DNA from: Haemonchus contortus
Taxonomy: Eukaryota > Nematoda > Chromadorea > Rhabditida > Trichostrongylidae
Reading direction: 5' to 3'
Assembly (NCBI GenBank): GCA_000469685.2
Contig: LS997562.1
Location: 8,198,007 to 8,262,006 of the forward strand
DNA length: 64,000 nucleotides
Shown here: piece after piece, positions 1 to 10,183 of the stretch
Layout of the letters: each line of letters starts with the position of its first letter
How positions within the stretch are numbered: position 1 is the first letter of the stretch
Translations under genes and position numbers: made by a program
The notes under the pieces: model-generated
The model's input: only the letters and a program-made list of their open reading frames with translations
The model's database searches: none
Told to the model about the DNA's origin: nothing

Positions 1-505
1 CGCCCATCAGCTTCAACTTTATGCGCTAGTGCAAGAAACCATAGCTTTCTATCAGAAGGAACCGCATTTCTTCGTGCATGGAAAACAAGTTTTTTCCCAT
101 TACGACGGAGTGTCATTCAGAAAAAGTAGGGAAGGTTAGAGTGACCATGAGCTTCTGAATTAGTCTTTTTTCAACAAGTTTCGATGCCTTATGTTTTTGA
201 AACTCTTGGGAGTAGAACGAGCGGATCAATATGTCAGCCAATGGAGATTAGTGGATAAGTTGGAAGGATGAGTTATCTTATAATATTTATGAGGATATCA
301 TTGCATGGCAGCTATTTCCGCTGGATGACGTATAATCAACAATGAAATACTCATAGAGGGCAACCCCGAAGCAAGTCATAAGTGGGTTCAGGGTTTCGCC
401 TCGGTACCATGTCCTGCCATGTTTACCTCAAGAAAGGGTTTCTTGAGAAGTAGAGGATTATCATATGTGCTCGTAAATCGATAAACTATTGTTTCACTGT
501 ATTTT
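1..505. repeat. Segmental duplication flank (pairs with 24462-24927)
   Basis: This stretch aligns colinearly with 24462-24927: both begin CGCCCATCAG and share CATAGCTTTCTATCAGAAGG. It is the distal 3' flank of the duplicated block that carries cathepsin B copies 1 and 2. No conserved reading frame is evident. In the second copy the alignment stops where an antisense Penelope-like element begins, near 24928. Confidence 0.7.
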
Positions 506-949
506 TAAAAAGTGTCGGTACTCTTCTACCAGCGCTATGAAAGTGCAGAAATAGTAATCGGGTTTGAGATTCGTATCCCCTCGAGGAAGGCTCTGGTCAG
601 ATGAGTTATTCGACCGTATTGTACCATTAGTGCAGGTAGCTGTCGAAAATTTTGAAGCGATTTTATGAGTGTTCCGTTGAGAGGGGCGTACATATTGGGT
701 AGGTAGTGGTGTAGGTGATAGTGAAACAACTTCAGTTTAGTACTATACCCCGGAATGTCAAAGTATAAGGGAGCTCCGTAGGAGGACAATGTTAGCCCAA
801 AAGATTTTGCAAGCATCCAGGATACATTTCATGGGAAAGCAAAACGAACGCATGCAGCAAAGATTCAAACCTTCATGACATGCCCATAGGTTCACCATTC
901 TACCTGCTGCGATCGCTCTCGAGCAAAAGTCCCTGTTCCTTTTTGCGAA
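506..949. other. Unassigned intergenic stretch
   Basis: I see no recognisable gene here. A 93-codon open frame on the minus strand (535-816) has no family resemblance that I can name and is probably fortuitous. Confidence 0.4.
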
Positions 950-1471
950 AACTTGACTTCTGCGAACTCGGGTAGCAACTTTCCTTCACCCATCATCTGG
1001 AATTGGAAGACCCTACCCAAATGAAGCAGTTGTATAGGACGAAAATGACGAAAATGTGTGCGAAGAAGAAGTATGAGGTGTCTGCATGAATTTGGAACAT
1101 AGGCAAAGTGGCCTTCTTTTAAAAAAATGAAGGGAAAAATTTTCCATGTTTTCGACCTGAAACTTGCTTAGGGCTCACAAGTTACGGTCCGAGTAGGGCC
1201 TAATTTCCATGTGGGATTTTTTTCTGAAACGTGAGCTTTGATGAAATTCCTAGGGTCTGTATAATAATTGAACGCTGTATATTTCACCATAATTGCTTTG
1301 TTTACAAGGCAGAAGGGCGATTCGATGAAGCCCAGACCACGCTCGGCTGCGTCGGCCAACATGTATCAGAAATAACTTCCAAGTACAACTTTCTATGAAC
1401 CTCGGCATGATTATTTTTCTGAGTTTGTTGTTGTCTTGAACTTTTCACAAGGTTTGTAAATATTCCTTGTT

Positions 1472-1510
1472 GGGCTGATGTTTCGGCGGAATCGCCTTCT
1501 TTAGAGCCTG
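1472..1510 (-). ncRNA. Hammerhead-ribozyme-like motif in the inverted PLE arm
   Basis: Read on the minus strand: GGCT, CTAAAGA, an extra A, stem II GGCG-ATTC-CGCC, GAAAC, ATC, then AGCC pairing with GGCT. Stem I pairs perfectly over four bases. It is the counterpart of 4135-4172 with different stem bases, which keeps the fold. Confidence 0.45.
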
Positions 1511-1835
1511 AAAGGATCATAACAATTTGTGACTATCCGACCAAACGTTTCCACTAACCCACCAAAGTTCGAGACCCCCAGGGCACGCAGGTGATTAAAG
1601 GAGAACCACTCACCGTAGCTTTGCGGATTATTTGAAACCACCCAGCAAGTGATGGTGGGGTACGTCCTCATTAAAGTCACTGCGGGAAGGCCAACCTCAT
1701 ATAAGACCGTAGCTCGCGTGTGATTGCGAGACATATCATCAAAAGGGGGTCTCGTGCATCGTGGCTGAGCGGATTTCGGGGAATCATAAAGCCGAGTGAC
1801 CAGCCAACGGAGTTCATCTAAGTCTCGAAACATTG
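1501..1835 (-). mobile_element. Inverted 3' terminal fragment of PLE family 1
   Basis: Reverse complement of the 3' terminal region of the neighbouring plus-strand PLE (about 3940-4165), including the shared segment GAGTGGTTCTCCTTTAA. It ends beside the hammerhead-like motif at 1472-1510. Together with the plus-strand copy it makes a two-armed PLE with 3' ends outward, the same plan as the larger array at 26706-38267. Confidence 0.65.
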
Positions 1836-1859
1836 TGTTGGGAGGCTTCCCACTATCTG

Positions 1860-3926
1860 ACTGCGCTCGTTCGATCTTGAGAATGGGCCCGAGTTTTTGA
1901 CTTCACAACCCATTTCCACTGTTGTCATGCGAAAAATCATGTGCAGTCTACACGAACTTCAAGATCGACTCCGTTATAGGGCTAGGTGTGATAACGGCTC
2001 CTTAGTGGCAGACCAGGTGAGAAATGTGCTCAACATTCCCTCTCCAGCCACGTTATTCAAACAACAATAACCACACATCGACTCTAATGCCAATTTCCGG
2101 GGTTTTGCCGACGCTGTTCTCAAGGTGCTGAATAGGTTCCTGAAGCAAAACATCACATCTAATACTTGAAAGGGGCAAGCACGAGGTATTAGGGAACTTC
2201 GAGACCTAATAAAGTCTCAAACTATAAGGTTATCTGTCAGTAACAAGGGAGGATAGTTTGTAGTGATTCCCAGACAACTTGACTGTGAAATAACAGAACG
2301 CTATCTGGGAGACACTTTTCTCTACCGCCCAGCTTCTCCTGAGGAGTTCAAAACAGAGCTGCCAAACTTAACCGGATGTGGGTTTCAGTAGCACGGTCAG
2401 CAAGATTGAGTTCAACGTTGATAACACGACTCAAACTTGAGTCACCCTTTTGTCCGGTCCTGTATCTGCTCATAAAGACACACAAGTTTTCGGATGCAGA
2501 TGACTTCGCTTCAATCAACCCAACATCCGTGAAAGCTCATCCTATCATCAGCTGCGTGGGTGTTCCTGTTGACCGAATTGCGTGGTTCCTTAATAACATT
2601 CTAGTGCAGCTCCTCAGGTTCATACCCTCTCACTTCACAAACACCCAAATGCTTATGGATGGCCTTGGCGCACTGCACCTTAGTGATTCGCGTGTCATGG
2701 AATCCTCTAAAGTAGAGGCTCTCTACACAACTGTCAGCAATGGGTCCGCTTTGGAAGCAATAGTTGAGTTTCTGAGTCAGCACCAAAACGATATAAATAT
2801 GCAAGGGCCGTCTATATCCAACTGATGGCACTTGTGAAGGAGTGTCTCAGTTGCGACATTTTCAAGTGGAGGAGGTATTTTGCACATATCAGAGGCTTGG
2901 CTGTGGGACAGCGATTGGCTCCTGTCCTGGCTATAGCATTTATGGCCAAGATTGAAGTACCTGCACTTGAATACCTGCCCCTACTTTACTACAGATATAC
3001 AGACGACTGCTTCATAGTTTGTGCGACACGGGAGGAAATAGATGTGTGTTTTGGTCTACTGAACTCTCAATCAGAGCACACCTAGTTAACACGGGAAAAA
3101 TTGTCTTCCTTTCTTAAACGCTCGAGTGAGGTTACAAGGCGATATGATATTCCGAAGTGGTACAGAAAACCCAGCGAAAGGAATATCATTGTCCATTATC
3201 ACTCAGCTTATCCTTTTAAAATAAAGTGAGCGGTCATCAGGAATATGTTCCGCACTGCTGAGAATGTTTGCACTGGAGAAAAGAGTCAATTAAAATGGCA
3301 AGCGATTTTGCTCAGATGAATGGCTACTGTAATGTCTCAACCACACGAAGAGCTTCTTCTGGCGGCGTGATCCTCAGACATGGTAGTACCTTGACCAATG
3401 GAAGGATTCCTTTTGTGCTACCATTTATCTCTGATGAGGTCAATGCCACTATCAGGAAGTGTCTAAAGATATCGGGCTTGGAAAATGCGGTTGCCATCGT
3501 AAACGTGCCACCTTTTAATCTGAAGAAGCGCCTGGTTCGGAACAGGCTATACGATCGCCTTTGTACTACCTCAAACTGTGTGGTCTGCCAGCTGGCAGGT
3601 AGGTTAATTGTACCTTGTCTGGGGTGGTCTACAAGATTACTTGCCGTGATTGTGGTGACGAGTATGTTGGCAAAAAAGAAAGACCACTCCACGTGAGGAT
3701 TAAGGAGCACATAGATGGTATGAAGCGATTGAAAGAGTCTACTGCCTCAGGGTGTCACCAAATTCAGAAGCAGAAAGGAGGCGTTTTTGAATTCAGCGTG
3801 GAGGTCATGGCACAGGAATCGCAACGATGCGCGCGTAAAACCCTCGGGGCATTTTGGATAAAAGTCACCAATCCAAAAGTGAATCGTATGGGAGAATGCC
3901 TGGCAATCATGCGTGAGCTTATATAA
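1860..3926 (+). pseudogene. Penelope-like element ORF (RT + GIY-YIG), family 1, decayed
   Basis: Remnant of a Penelope-like retroelement polyprotein: reverse transcriptase followed by a GIY-YIG endonuclease. In order I see the N-terminal LxMGPSF box (about 1870), the RT finger block with LIKTHK and PIISC (2376-2825), the palm with GLAVGQRLAP and the catalytic box YRYTDDC (2825-3085; PLEs usually have YxDD), a linker with LVRNRLYDRLC (3268-3600) and the endonuclease with VYKITCRDCGDEYVG...RIKEH (3615-3926). The pieces lie in different frames with stops and frameshifts, so it is not functional. It is clearly a different family from the PLE at 26706-38267. A 3' terminal region follows to about 4172. 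Confidence 0.85.
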
Positions 3927-4134
3927 AGTTGGCTTTCTCGCAGCGACCTTGAATGAGGACCTACCCCAGCTAACACTAGTCGATTGGTATCATCGGTTAG
4001 TGGGTGGTTTCGAGGAATCCAGAATCTACGGTGAGTGGTTCTCCTTTAATCACCTGCGGGCTCTGGGGGTCTCGAACTTCTGTAGGGCAGTGGAGACGTT
4101 CGGTCGGATAGTCACAAATTGTAATGATCCTCTC

Positions 4135-4172
4135 AGGCCCTAAAGAAGGCGACCCCGCCGAAACTTCAGCCT
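4135..4172 (+). ncRNA. Hammerhead-ribozyme-like motif, PLE family 1 3' region
   Basis: Order of parts: stem I strand AGGC (4135-4138), CTAAAGA (4140-4146, hammerhead CUGANGA with the first G changed to A), stem II GGCG/CGCC around a short loop, GAAAC (4160-4164), TTC in the NUH cleavage position, and the return strand of stem I (GCCT). Hammerhead ribozymes are known from PLE terminal repeats. The altered core suggests reduced or lost activity. Confidence 0.45.
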
Positions 4173-4739
4173 AATAAAGCTTATTTACAAACCTCGTGAA
4201 AAGTTGAAAAAACAATAAACACGGTAATACGATTATGCCGAGAAAGTTGTACTTGGAAGTTATTTCTGATACATCTTCGCCGACGCAGCCGAGCGTGGTC
4301 TGGGCTTCATCGAAACGCCCTTTTGCCTCTGAAACAAAGCAGTTATGGTGAAATAAACAGCGTTTAGTAATCATACAGCCCCAACGAATCTCATCAAAGC
4401 TCACGCTTTAGAAAAAAAAATCTCACATGGAAAGTGTGCCTTACTCGGGCCGTAACTTGTAAGCCCAAAGCAAGTTTCAGGTGGAAAACAATTTCCAATT
4501 TCCCTTTATTTTTTCTGCAGAAGGCCACTTTGCCTATGTTCCAAGTTCATGCTGCTACCTCATACTTTTCCGTCGCACACATTTTCGTCATTTTCGTCCC
4601 ATACAACTGCTTCATTTGGGTAGGATCTTCCAATTCCAGATGATGGGTGAAGGAAAGTTGCTATCCGAGTTCGCGAAAAATCGGAGTGTTATCTTGTAGA
4701 AAAATGTAGCCATTAATTCGGGCACCAAAAAGGAAGGGG

Positions 4740-5280
4740 TGCGTGCCTCAGAGCAACCTAATTGCATAATTTACATTTTGCGATATTGAGCATAATTTCA
4801 ATGGCCCTTACGATGTGATTGCTGCCTAAAACATCACCCCGGCTTGAAATACCGTCCTGTGAACGAAATTTTTTCTCTAAAAGATCTTGCCAACAGAGTC
4901 GATAGCTATCCGGTCCGTCGCACTTGAGCTTTTTTTCATCTGAAAACACAACATAAAAGGAAAGATTTTATGAAAGAAGATTGAACTTCAAGTAGGAATA
5001 GCCACCTCCTTCCAGTCAGATCGGAGTCCCATTGTCATGGAGCACATACAATCGACTTGTTTTTCCCGATGCTTCTTCGTCATAAACGGAGCCTTCCTCA
5101 TTTTTTGGCCAACGATGAACTTGGACTTTGACACTAACCGATAATGTGCATTTATTGAGACATCGGGACACTGTCAAGTTCAGTGCACCTCGTAGAATCC
5201 GTCGCGTACATATCTCGGATCGAAAGCAGTGAAGGACGTCCTGTAAGTTTTTCGGTCCTCTGAGCATCAGGATTTTTAGG
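4740..5280 (-). pseudogene. Tc1-like transposase remnant
   Basis: Minus-strand fragments of a Tc1-family DDE transposase. FSDEKKLKCDGPDSYRLCWQ (4758-4949) carries the FSDEKKF-DGPD-Y block that includes a catalytic Asp. Upstream, 5016-5267 reads as the N-terminal DNA-binding part (LNLTVSRCLNKC followed by VKVQVHRWPK). The same family occurs at 48480-49086 plus 53042-53150, and both copies share the phrase GSNHI-RA-EIML. Frames are broken and the C-terminal part lies beyond the palindrome at 950-4690. Confidence 0.75.
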
Positions 5281-6170
5281 AATCCGTTGACGACATCGTG
5301 CAGCGGCTCATGTCCTGTGCGATTTGCCGCTTGAACGATTCCTGCCTCTGTTTCTCGGAAACATGTCCTTTTTCGAATTTCAACAGTGGTTTTCCTTTGA
5401 CCATAACCTGGAAAAGAAAAGCATCACACAAGAAAGCAGTTATATCAAGCGGAAATGAGAGGAGCAAAAAAAAAACATTTGCCGGACGACCTTCCCACGG
5501 AAAGGCCAGAAAATGAAGATAAAAAAATATAGCGTTTTTCTATTTGAATTTAGGTGTCGTGTGCAATCTTTGATTAATTTTTGTCACAACTTTCGGAGCA
5601 GCGTAATTCATAAAGGGCTGAACGACAAATATTTGGATTCTTCATTGCTCTCCATTTTGGACTGACAATGAAAGTCATGGTGATGGCACTCCCTAAATTT
5701 TTCCGTCGTATATTTATTTTTTCTTCAAAGAGTTATCGGACAGATTTTGTAAGCTAGGCTGAGCTCAGCACTTGTTCCAAAGATAAGACTGGCAAAAATA
5801 AGTCCGACCTCTGCGATGAATTAAGAGCAAAATATAGTGTTTATTAGAATATACAGTAGCGCTAAAAGTATTCGGCGGAATGCTTCTTCAGTTGTACTTC
5901 TCAGTCATAACTCCTTTCCTACTGGATCTAATCAAGCGAAATTTCAATATGTGTAGCATGGGTGTAGTGTGAATATTTACCACTATTAACTTGAAATCGA
6001 TCATGTTTCAGATATCCCAAAGGGAAATGCGAATGATGGCCCTTCCGGATTTTCTTTCCTTTCTACCATGTCTAAAGTGCACGAGCGCTAATGTCGAGCC
6101 CAGAAGAGAAGAAAAACGTACATAAGGTCCGAATAACTGCAGACGTCACAAGCTTGCTAATAGCTGATGC
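5281..6170. repeat. Paralogous 3' flank of cathepsin copy 1 (holds the mariner empty site)
   Basis: Aligns to 26465-26586 joined to 39084-39400 (flank of copy 2) and to about 55160-55470 (flank of copy 3). At 5445-5460 the sequence GCAGTTATATCAAGCGG is the unoccupied target of the mariner that splits the copy 2 flank. The part from about 5880 to 6160 also matches the reverse complement of 22240-23130 and contains the TTAA empty site of the element at 22409-23040. Confidence 0.65.
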
Positions 6171-6173
6171 TAA

Positions 6174-7086
6174 AGCTAATAGAAGAGAGCGTCTCTCTAT
6201 ATTTTGGCAAATGGTCGTATAAAAACCCTTTGGAATGACTTGTTAGACGGTTCACTTCAATGCCCAATAAAGCTTTGTCGCCTCGTCCGTGATATCAAAA
6301 TCATCTGGCGACCACGGCAGCTTCAACGAACGCTACACGGCTTGTCCAACGCAATCACAAATAGCATACTGTACGAAGACTGGACACTTGAATAAACTGA
6401 AGTTCCACCTCTCAAATCCGACCGTCCTCACGGAATGCATCGTTTCCTGCCCCGGAGGATCAACAGCGATGAAAGTCAAAGGATCGCTCCAGTTCGTCGA
6501 CGATGGATTACTCAAGAGTGACATGCAAGCAGACGCAATCGTCAAAGAAGTGGCAAGAGATACGTCATTTTTCGACAGAGTAATCAATGATATTTCGGAA
6601 ATGTTTACCAATTTTTCTTTGAGTACTACTTTTCTAAAATGGATCACCCCTCTACTGATTTTCCTGTTGATGGCTCTGTGTCTGATCAGGATGTTCCACA
6701 TATGTGTTCAAAGGTCTCTTCCGGCCAAAAAGAACCATTGACATTGTCTGCCTCGGGAGTTTCTGTAATTCTACAGAAGATATCGATTTGCTTAGGAATT
6801 TTCTCATGAACATTAGTCAGCTTCATATAACTGCCTTATGACCTTAGCCACTTCTCAATCTGATCGGAATTCAGCTAAAATGTATCATTCATTTCATTAT
6901 ATTCTGAATTGGACCTCAATAACGCTTCATCATTCTCTGACGCTTGTCGAGATAGAAAGCTAATAGAAGAGAGCGTCTCTCTATATTTTGGCAAATGGTC
7001 GTATAAAAACCCTTTCGAATGACTTGTTAGACGGTTCACTTCAATGCCCAATAAAGCTTTGTCGCCTCGCCCGTGATATCAAAATC
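6174..7086 (+). mobile_element. LTR-element remnant with envelope-like C-terminus
   Basis: Two direct repeats of about 130 bases (6174-6303 and 6957-7086) are nearly identical and include a TATATTTT box, CCCAATAAAGCTTTG (a polyadenylation signal of retroviral R type) and a terminal CA. Between them a plus-strand frame (6289-6741) encodes a Cys-containing segment (CIVSCPGGSTA) and then a strong membrane segment (ITPLLIFLLMALCLI) before a short basic tail. That layout resembles the C-terminal end of a class of glycoprotein found as env in some nematode LTR retrotransposons. Gag and pol are absent. The env assignment is tentative; the LTR-like repeats are directly visible. Confidence 0.45.
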
Positions 7087-7613
7087 ACAGCAGCTCACAA
7101 AAAGTTGTTTACTCGTTTTGAAGCTGCTGAGTTTCCGAAGTTCTGGAATGTCGTTATAGATGGCTAATAGTGGGTAGGATTATATCACAATAAAATCTCT
7201 GCCATTCCCCAACAATAGAGACTTCGCCCTCGTACAATCCTCCCCACTACGAGGTTCCCCGGAATTCGCAAATTTCGTGGGACTTTCAAATTGGGTACCG
7301 ACTAACTCAATCGAAATAACAGCAACTGCCAGACTCAAGTCATTTCACAATTACTTCTTGAAGGGTAGTTCCTATGAAGTACAAGGTTGATCCAATCCAT
7401 TGGGCAACACTACGAAATCTTCAAAATGATATGATCAAACAATGGTTTTTGGCTGTGACGTGATTGTCAAGCGATCAATTAGTCAATGCTCAGCAATTAC
7501 TAATCGAATTTGCCTTTATAGCCAATAGCTGGCGCTCAAGCTCTAATCTGCTATCATGAATGAACACTTTTTCCAAGCTCTATTGAACTTTTCATATGGT
7601 TATGTAACAATAA
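7087..7613. other. 3' flank of cathepsin copy 1
   Basis: Aligns with 39400-39659 and about 55720-56232, downstream of copies 2 and 3. The position that carries AATAAA in copies 2 and 3 reads AATAGA here (7577-7582 on the minus strand). No other gene is seen. Confidence 0.6.
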
Positions 7614-8023
7614 TCACAATTGGACATGCCCGGCGGCTACTTCTTGTTCAATTCCACACTCGTTGATTCCCCGAATCATGCGGAAGTAACCTGTAAGATA
7701 GTCATTTATGAGTAATTAGGTCTGGAAGGGAGTAAATCACATACAAGTTCCAGCTTCACTGAGTCTTTTACCAAAAGTCGCTTACACACTTACCTTTCTC
7801 TCCCCAGTCATCGTGAAATGAGTTAGCCATGAGCCAGTAAGGCACGTCGTTTTCGACACCCCATCCGATTATCTTTACAGCATGAGCGCCTCGTGCTTTT
7901 CCTGCTGTGTGCTGCAAGCGAATGTTGTTAGAATTCGGTCTTTCTCATCAAAATCAGCATAATAAAGAATATGTGGATATCTCTTCCACGGCTACCGATG
8001 TGGTTACTCATTAGGAAAGTCAT

Positions 8024-10183
8024 GTTATATTTATTACGCTGCTAAGGCAAATGCAGTGAATGGCAACCTTCAAAAACAACATAATAGACCATGCGAAACA
8101 GAGACAAAAGCAGTGGAAAAAGCAAACTAAGACGAAAACCACACAACACATAGTGCAACATCAACCCAGATATTAGATCAAGACACAAGTATGGAATCAT
8201 TTGATTAATCTCAGAAAACTAGGAAACTTAGTAAGACCACTGCCATTTTACGCTTGAACCTATTCAAAGCCTCAGGGACGATCAGATTTTTTGTTACTTT
8301 TAATACAGACTACCAGCTCTGAGGGTAAAGCTCGTGGCTCTCAAATTGGTTCTAGGCCCAGGCAGAATAATTTTAGTCTGCCCACCTCTCGTCCGAGAAC
8401 GCGTGTTGTTATAAACGTCAAAGGCGCCAAAATCATTACATTGGTACAGAAGTTTGCGAATGGCTGCTTTCATAGTCCGCCGGCCGGCGTGCCGGCGTGC
8501 CGGCGTGCGTGCCGGCGGAGGCAGTGCTAGCGGGGAGGAGGGAGGCAGATAGATAGGCAAACAGTCCACGCCCCTTCGAGGGGTTGAAAACAAACAACCT
8601 TCGAAGGGGCGTGGACTGTTTGCCTTACACTGTCTGCCTCCCTCCTCCCCCCTAGCACTGCCTCCGCCGGCACGCACGCCGGCACGCCGGCCGGCCGGCG
8701 GACTATGAAAGCAGCCAATCATGCACACATCAAACACCTTGCGCCGCGATTCCAATGTTGAGAGTTCAAGATATCTGTTAAGAATGTAGGCTCTCGGAAT
8801 ACCAGAATAGAAGAAGCATCTACATCGGAAAAGAATTTTACGCGTGAAGTTATTTTGTACTTTGTCAAGGGCAGATACGTCCTTCCTCCGGTTGGTATGG
8901 AACACTGTGGCACCACTATCAACCAGAGGACGAGCATATGTCTTATAAGCTTTGAGAAGGATTGACTTGTTCGTGGTAGACAGTCCCTTGAAAATGTGCG
9001 ACGTGCGCAGTAATGCTAGCTTACACCGACACCGAATGTGCATGGAAAAGTCGAGAGCGGTGATGTAGAGAAAGGCTAGATCTCTTACACAGTTTACCCG
9101 AGAAATGGTAACACCATCCATGGTATAAGGGCAGGAGGGAAGAGGGGCAAGGTTGTTGCCGATCGTCATATACATCGTTTTATGCGGGGCCAAGGGGAGC
9201 TGCCACCGCTTAGCCCAGTCGCTATGGCATGTTGTATCTCCTTTTGGTCCTTAAGCTCGGTAACGACTTTATAAATCTTCACATCATCTGCATACATCTT
9301 CGTTGCAACATGTAACCCATCGAATAGACTAGGTATCTCCGCAGTGTACAAATTGAACAGCACCGGAGAAAGACCCCTCTCTGCGGCACTCCACTCAACA
9401 CCCTCATGCTATCGGAGTATGCCTGCCCTACTCGGACTTGAAAGGTTCTGCCATGTAAATAATTAGAAATCCATTTTACAAGAGTAGCATGAAGTCCCCA
9501 GGCCCCTAGCTTGTGAACCAGTTTATTGTGCGACACCCTATCAGAGGCTTTTGCAAAGCCAAAGTATATGACGTCACAGCAACAATTTTTGTCAAGCGCA
9601 GTAGTCCAGTCATCCAAGCTCTCAATCAAATTTGTCTCCACCGACCTCCCTGGGATAAAACAGCAGCAACATACCTAAGAATAAGCTCTTTGATAGTTTT
9701 CTCAAAGAGTCTGCAAAACAAAGATGTGATGCTGACAGGTCGATAGTTTGCCGGGTCCGATGAAGGTTCCTTCTTAAGAACAGGAGTGATGAAAGAGTGC
9801 TTCCAGCGTTGAGCGTACTTCTCCACTCATAAGTGCTGATTGAAAATATACGCCAACGGCTCAGCGATAATATCGGCTATATTCTGTATGAAAACCAGCG
9901 GTATGAAGTCAGGTGTCACAGACGTAGACTTAGACCGACGCATATCGCTCATACAGCTGATTCCCGTTGAACCATGGCAGCTCATTCATGGTAGAGATAC
10001 CAGGCGAAGAAAATTCGGGTACACAAACATCATCACTCGTGAACGACTTCGAAAACTGATCAGCAAACATGTTGGCCTTGTCTGTTGGACTACACGCTAT
10101 GAGATCACCACTCTTTAAAAACCCAATGCCCCTTCTATCCCGTATTTTACTATTCAAATACCTGTAAAGCCTACTTCACGGTG
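8024..10183 (-). mobile_element. CR1-like non-LTR retrotransposon in an intron of copy 1
   Basis: The insertion is delimited by comparison with the copy 2 intron, which reads GGAAAGTTGAGCTTATT uninterrupted. Minus-strand fragments encode a non-LTR reverse transcriptase: LKSGDLIACSPTDKANMFAD (9930-10157), ANYRPVSITS (9626-9826), GVPQRG and MYADDVKIY (9166-9641), and the C-terminal domain with YKTYARPLVDSGATVF, VQNNFTRKIL and SRRKVFD (to 8300). The YADD catalytic box is present, but the frames are broken and the 5' part, including any endonuclease, is missing. The C-terminal domain is interrupted by the palindromic MITE at 8462-8716. It is related to the LINE at 18186-19264. Confidence 0.8.
8462..8716. 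mobile_element. GC-rich near-perfect palindromic MITE inside the LINE
   Basis: A 255-base element whose two halves are reverse complements. It starts GGCTGCTTTCATAGTCCGCC and ends with the complement, with CCGGC-rich subterminal arrays and a short central loop near 8585. It is flanked on both sides by AAT (8459-8461 and 8717-8719), consistent with a 3-base target duplication. It has no coding capacity. The long frame reading through it on the minus strand is an artefact of the LINE frame staying open across the palindrome. Confidence 0.85.

Larger units (their letters stand above)
950..4690. repeat. Large imperfect palindrome centred on a PLE
   Basis: 950-1500 reappears as its reverse complement at about 4170-4690. 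For example, CACCCATCATCTGGAATTGG near 1000 matches its complement near 4640. Further in, 1501-1835 is the reverse complement of the PLE 3' region at 3927-4165. The structure is therefore flank, PLE 3' end (minus), PLE (plus), inverted flank. The arms are diverged by eye. Part of the arm sequence (about 1310-1400, and inverted at about 4260-4340) resembles the C-terminal part of the Tc1-like transposase also seen near 48680-48760, so the palindrome sits inside an old Tc1 copy that resumes at 4740. Confidence 0.7.

Noticed and set aside
8300..9193. 297-codon minus-strand open frame as one protein
   Set aside because: It joins LINE C-terminal sequence with the reading of a palindromic MITE. The middle third is repeat, not protein.
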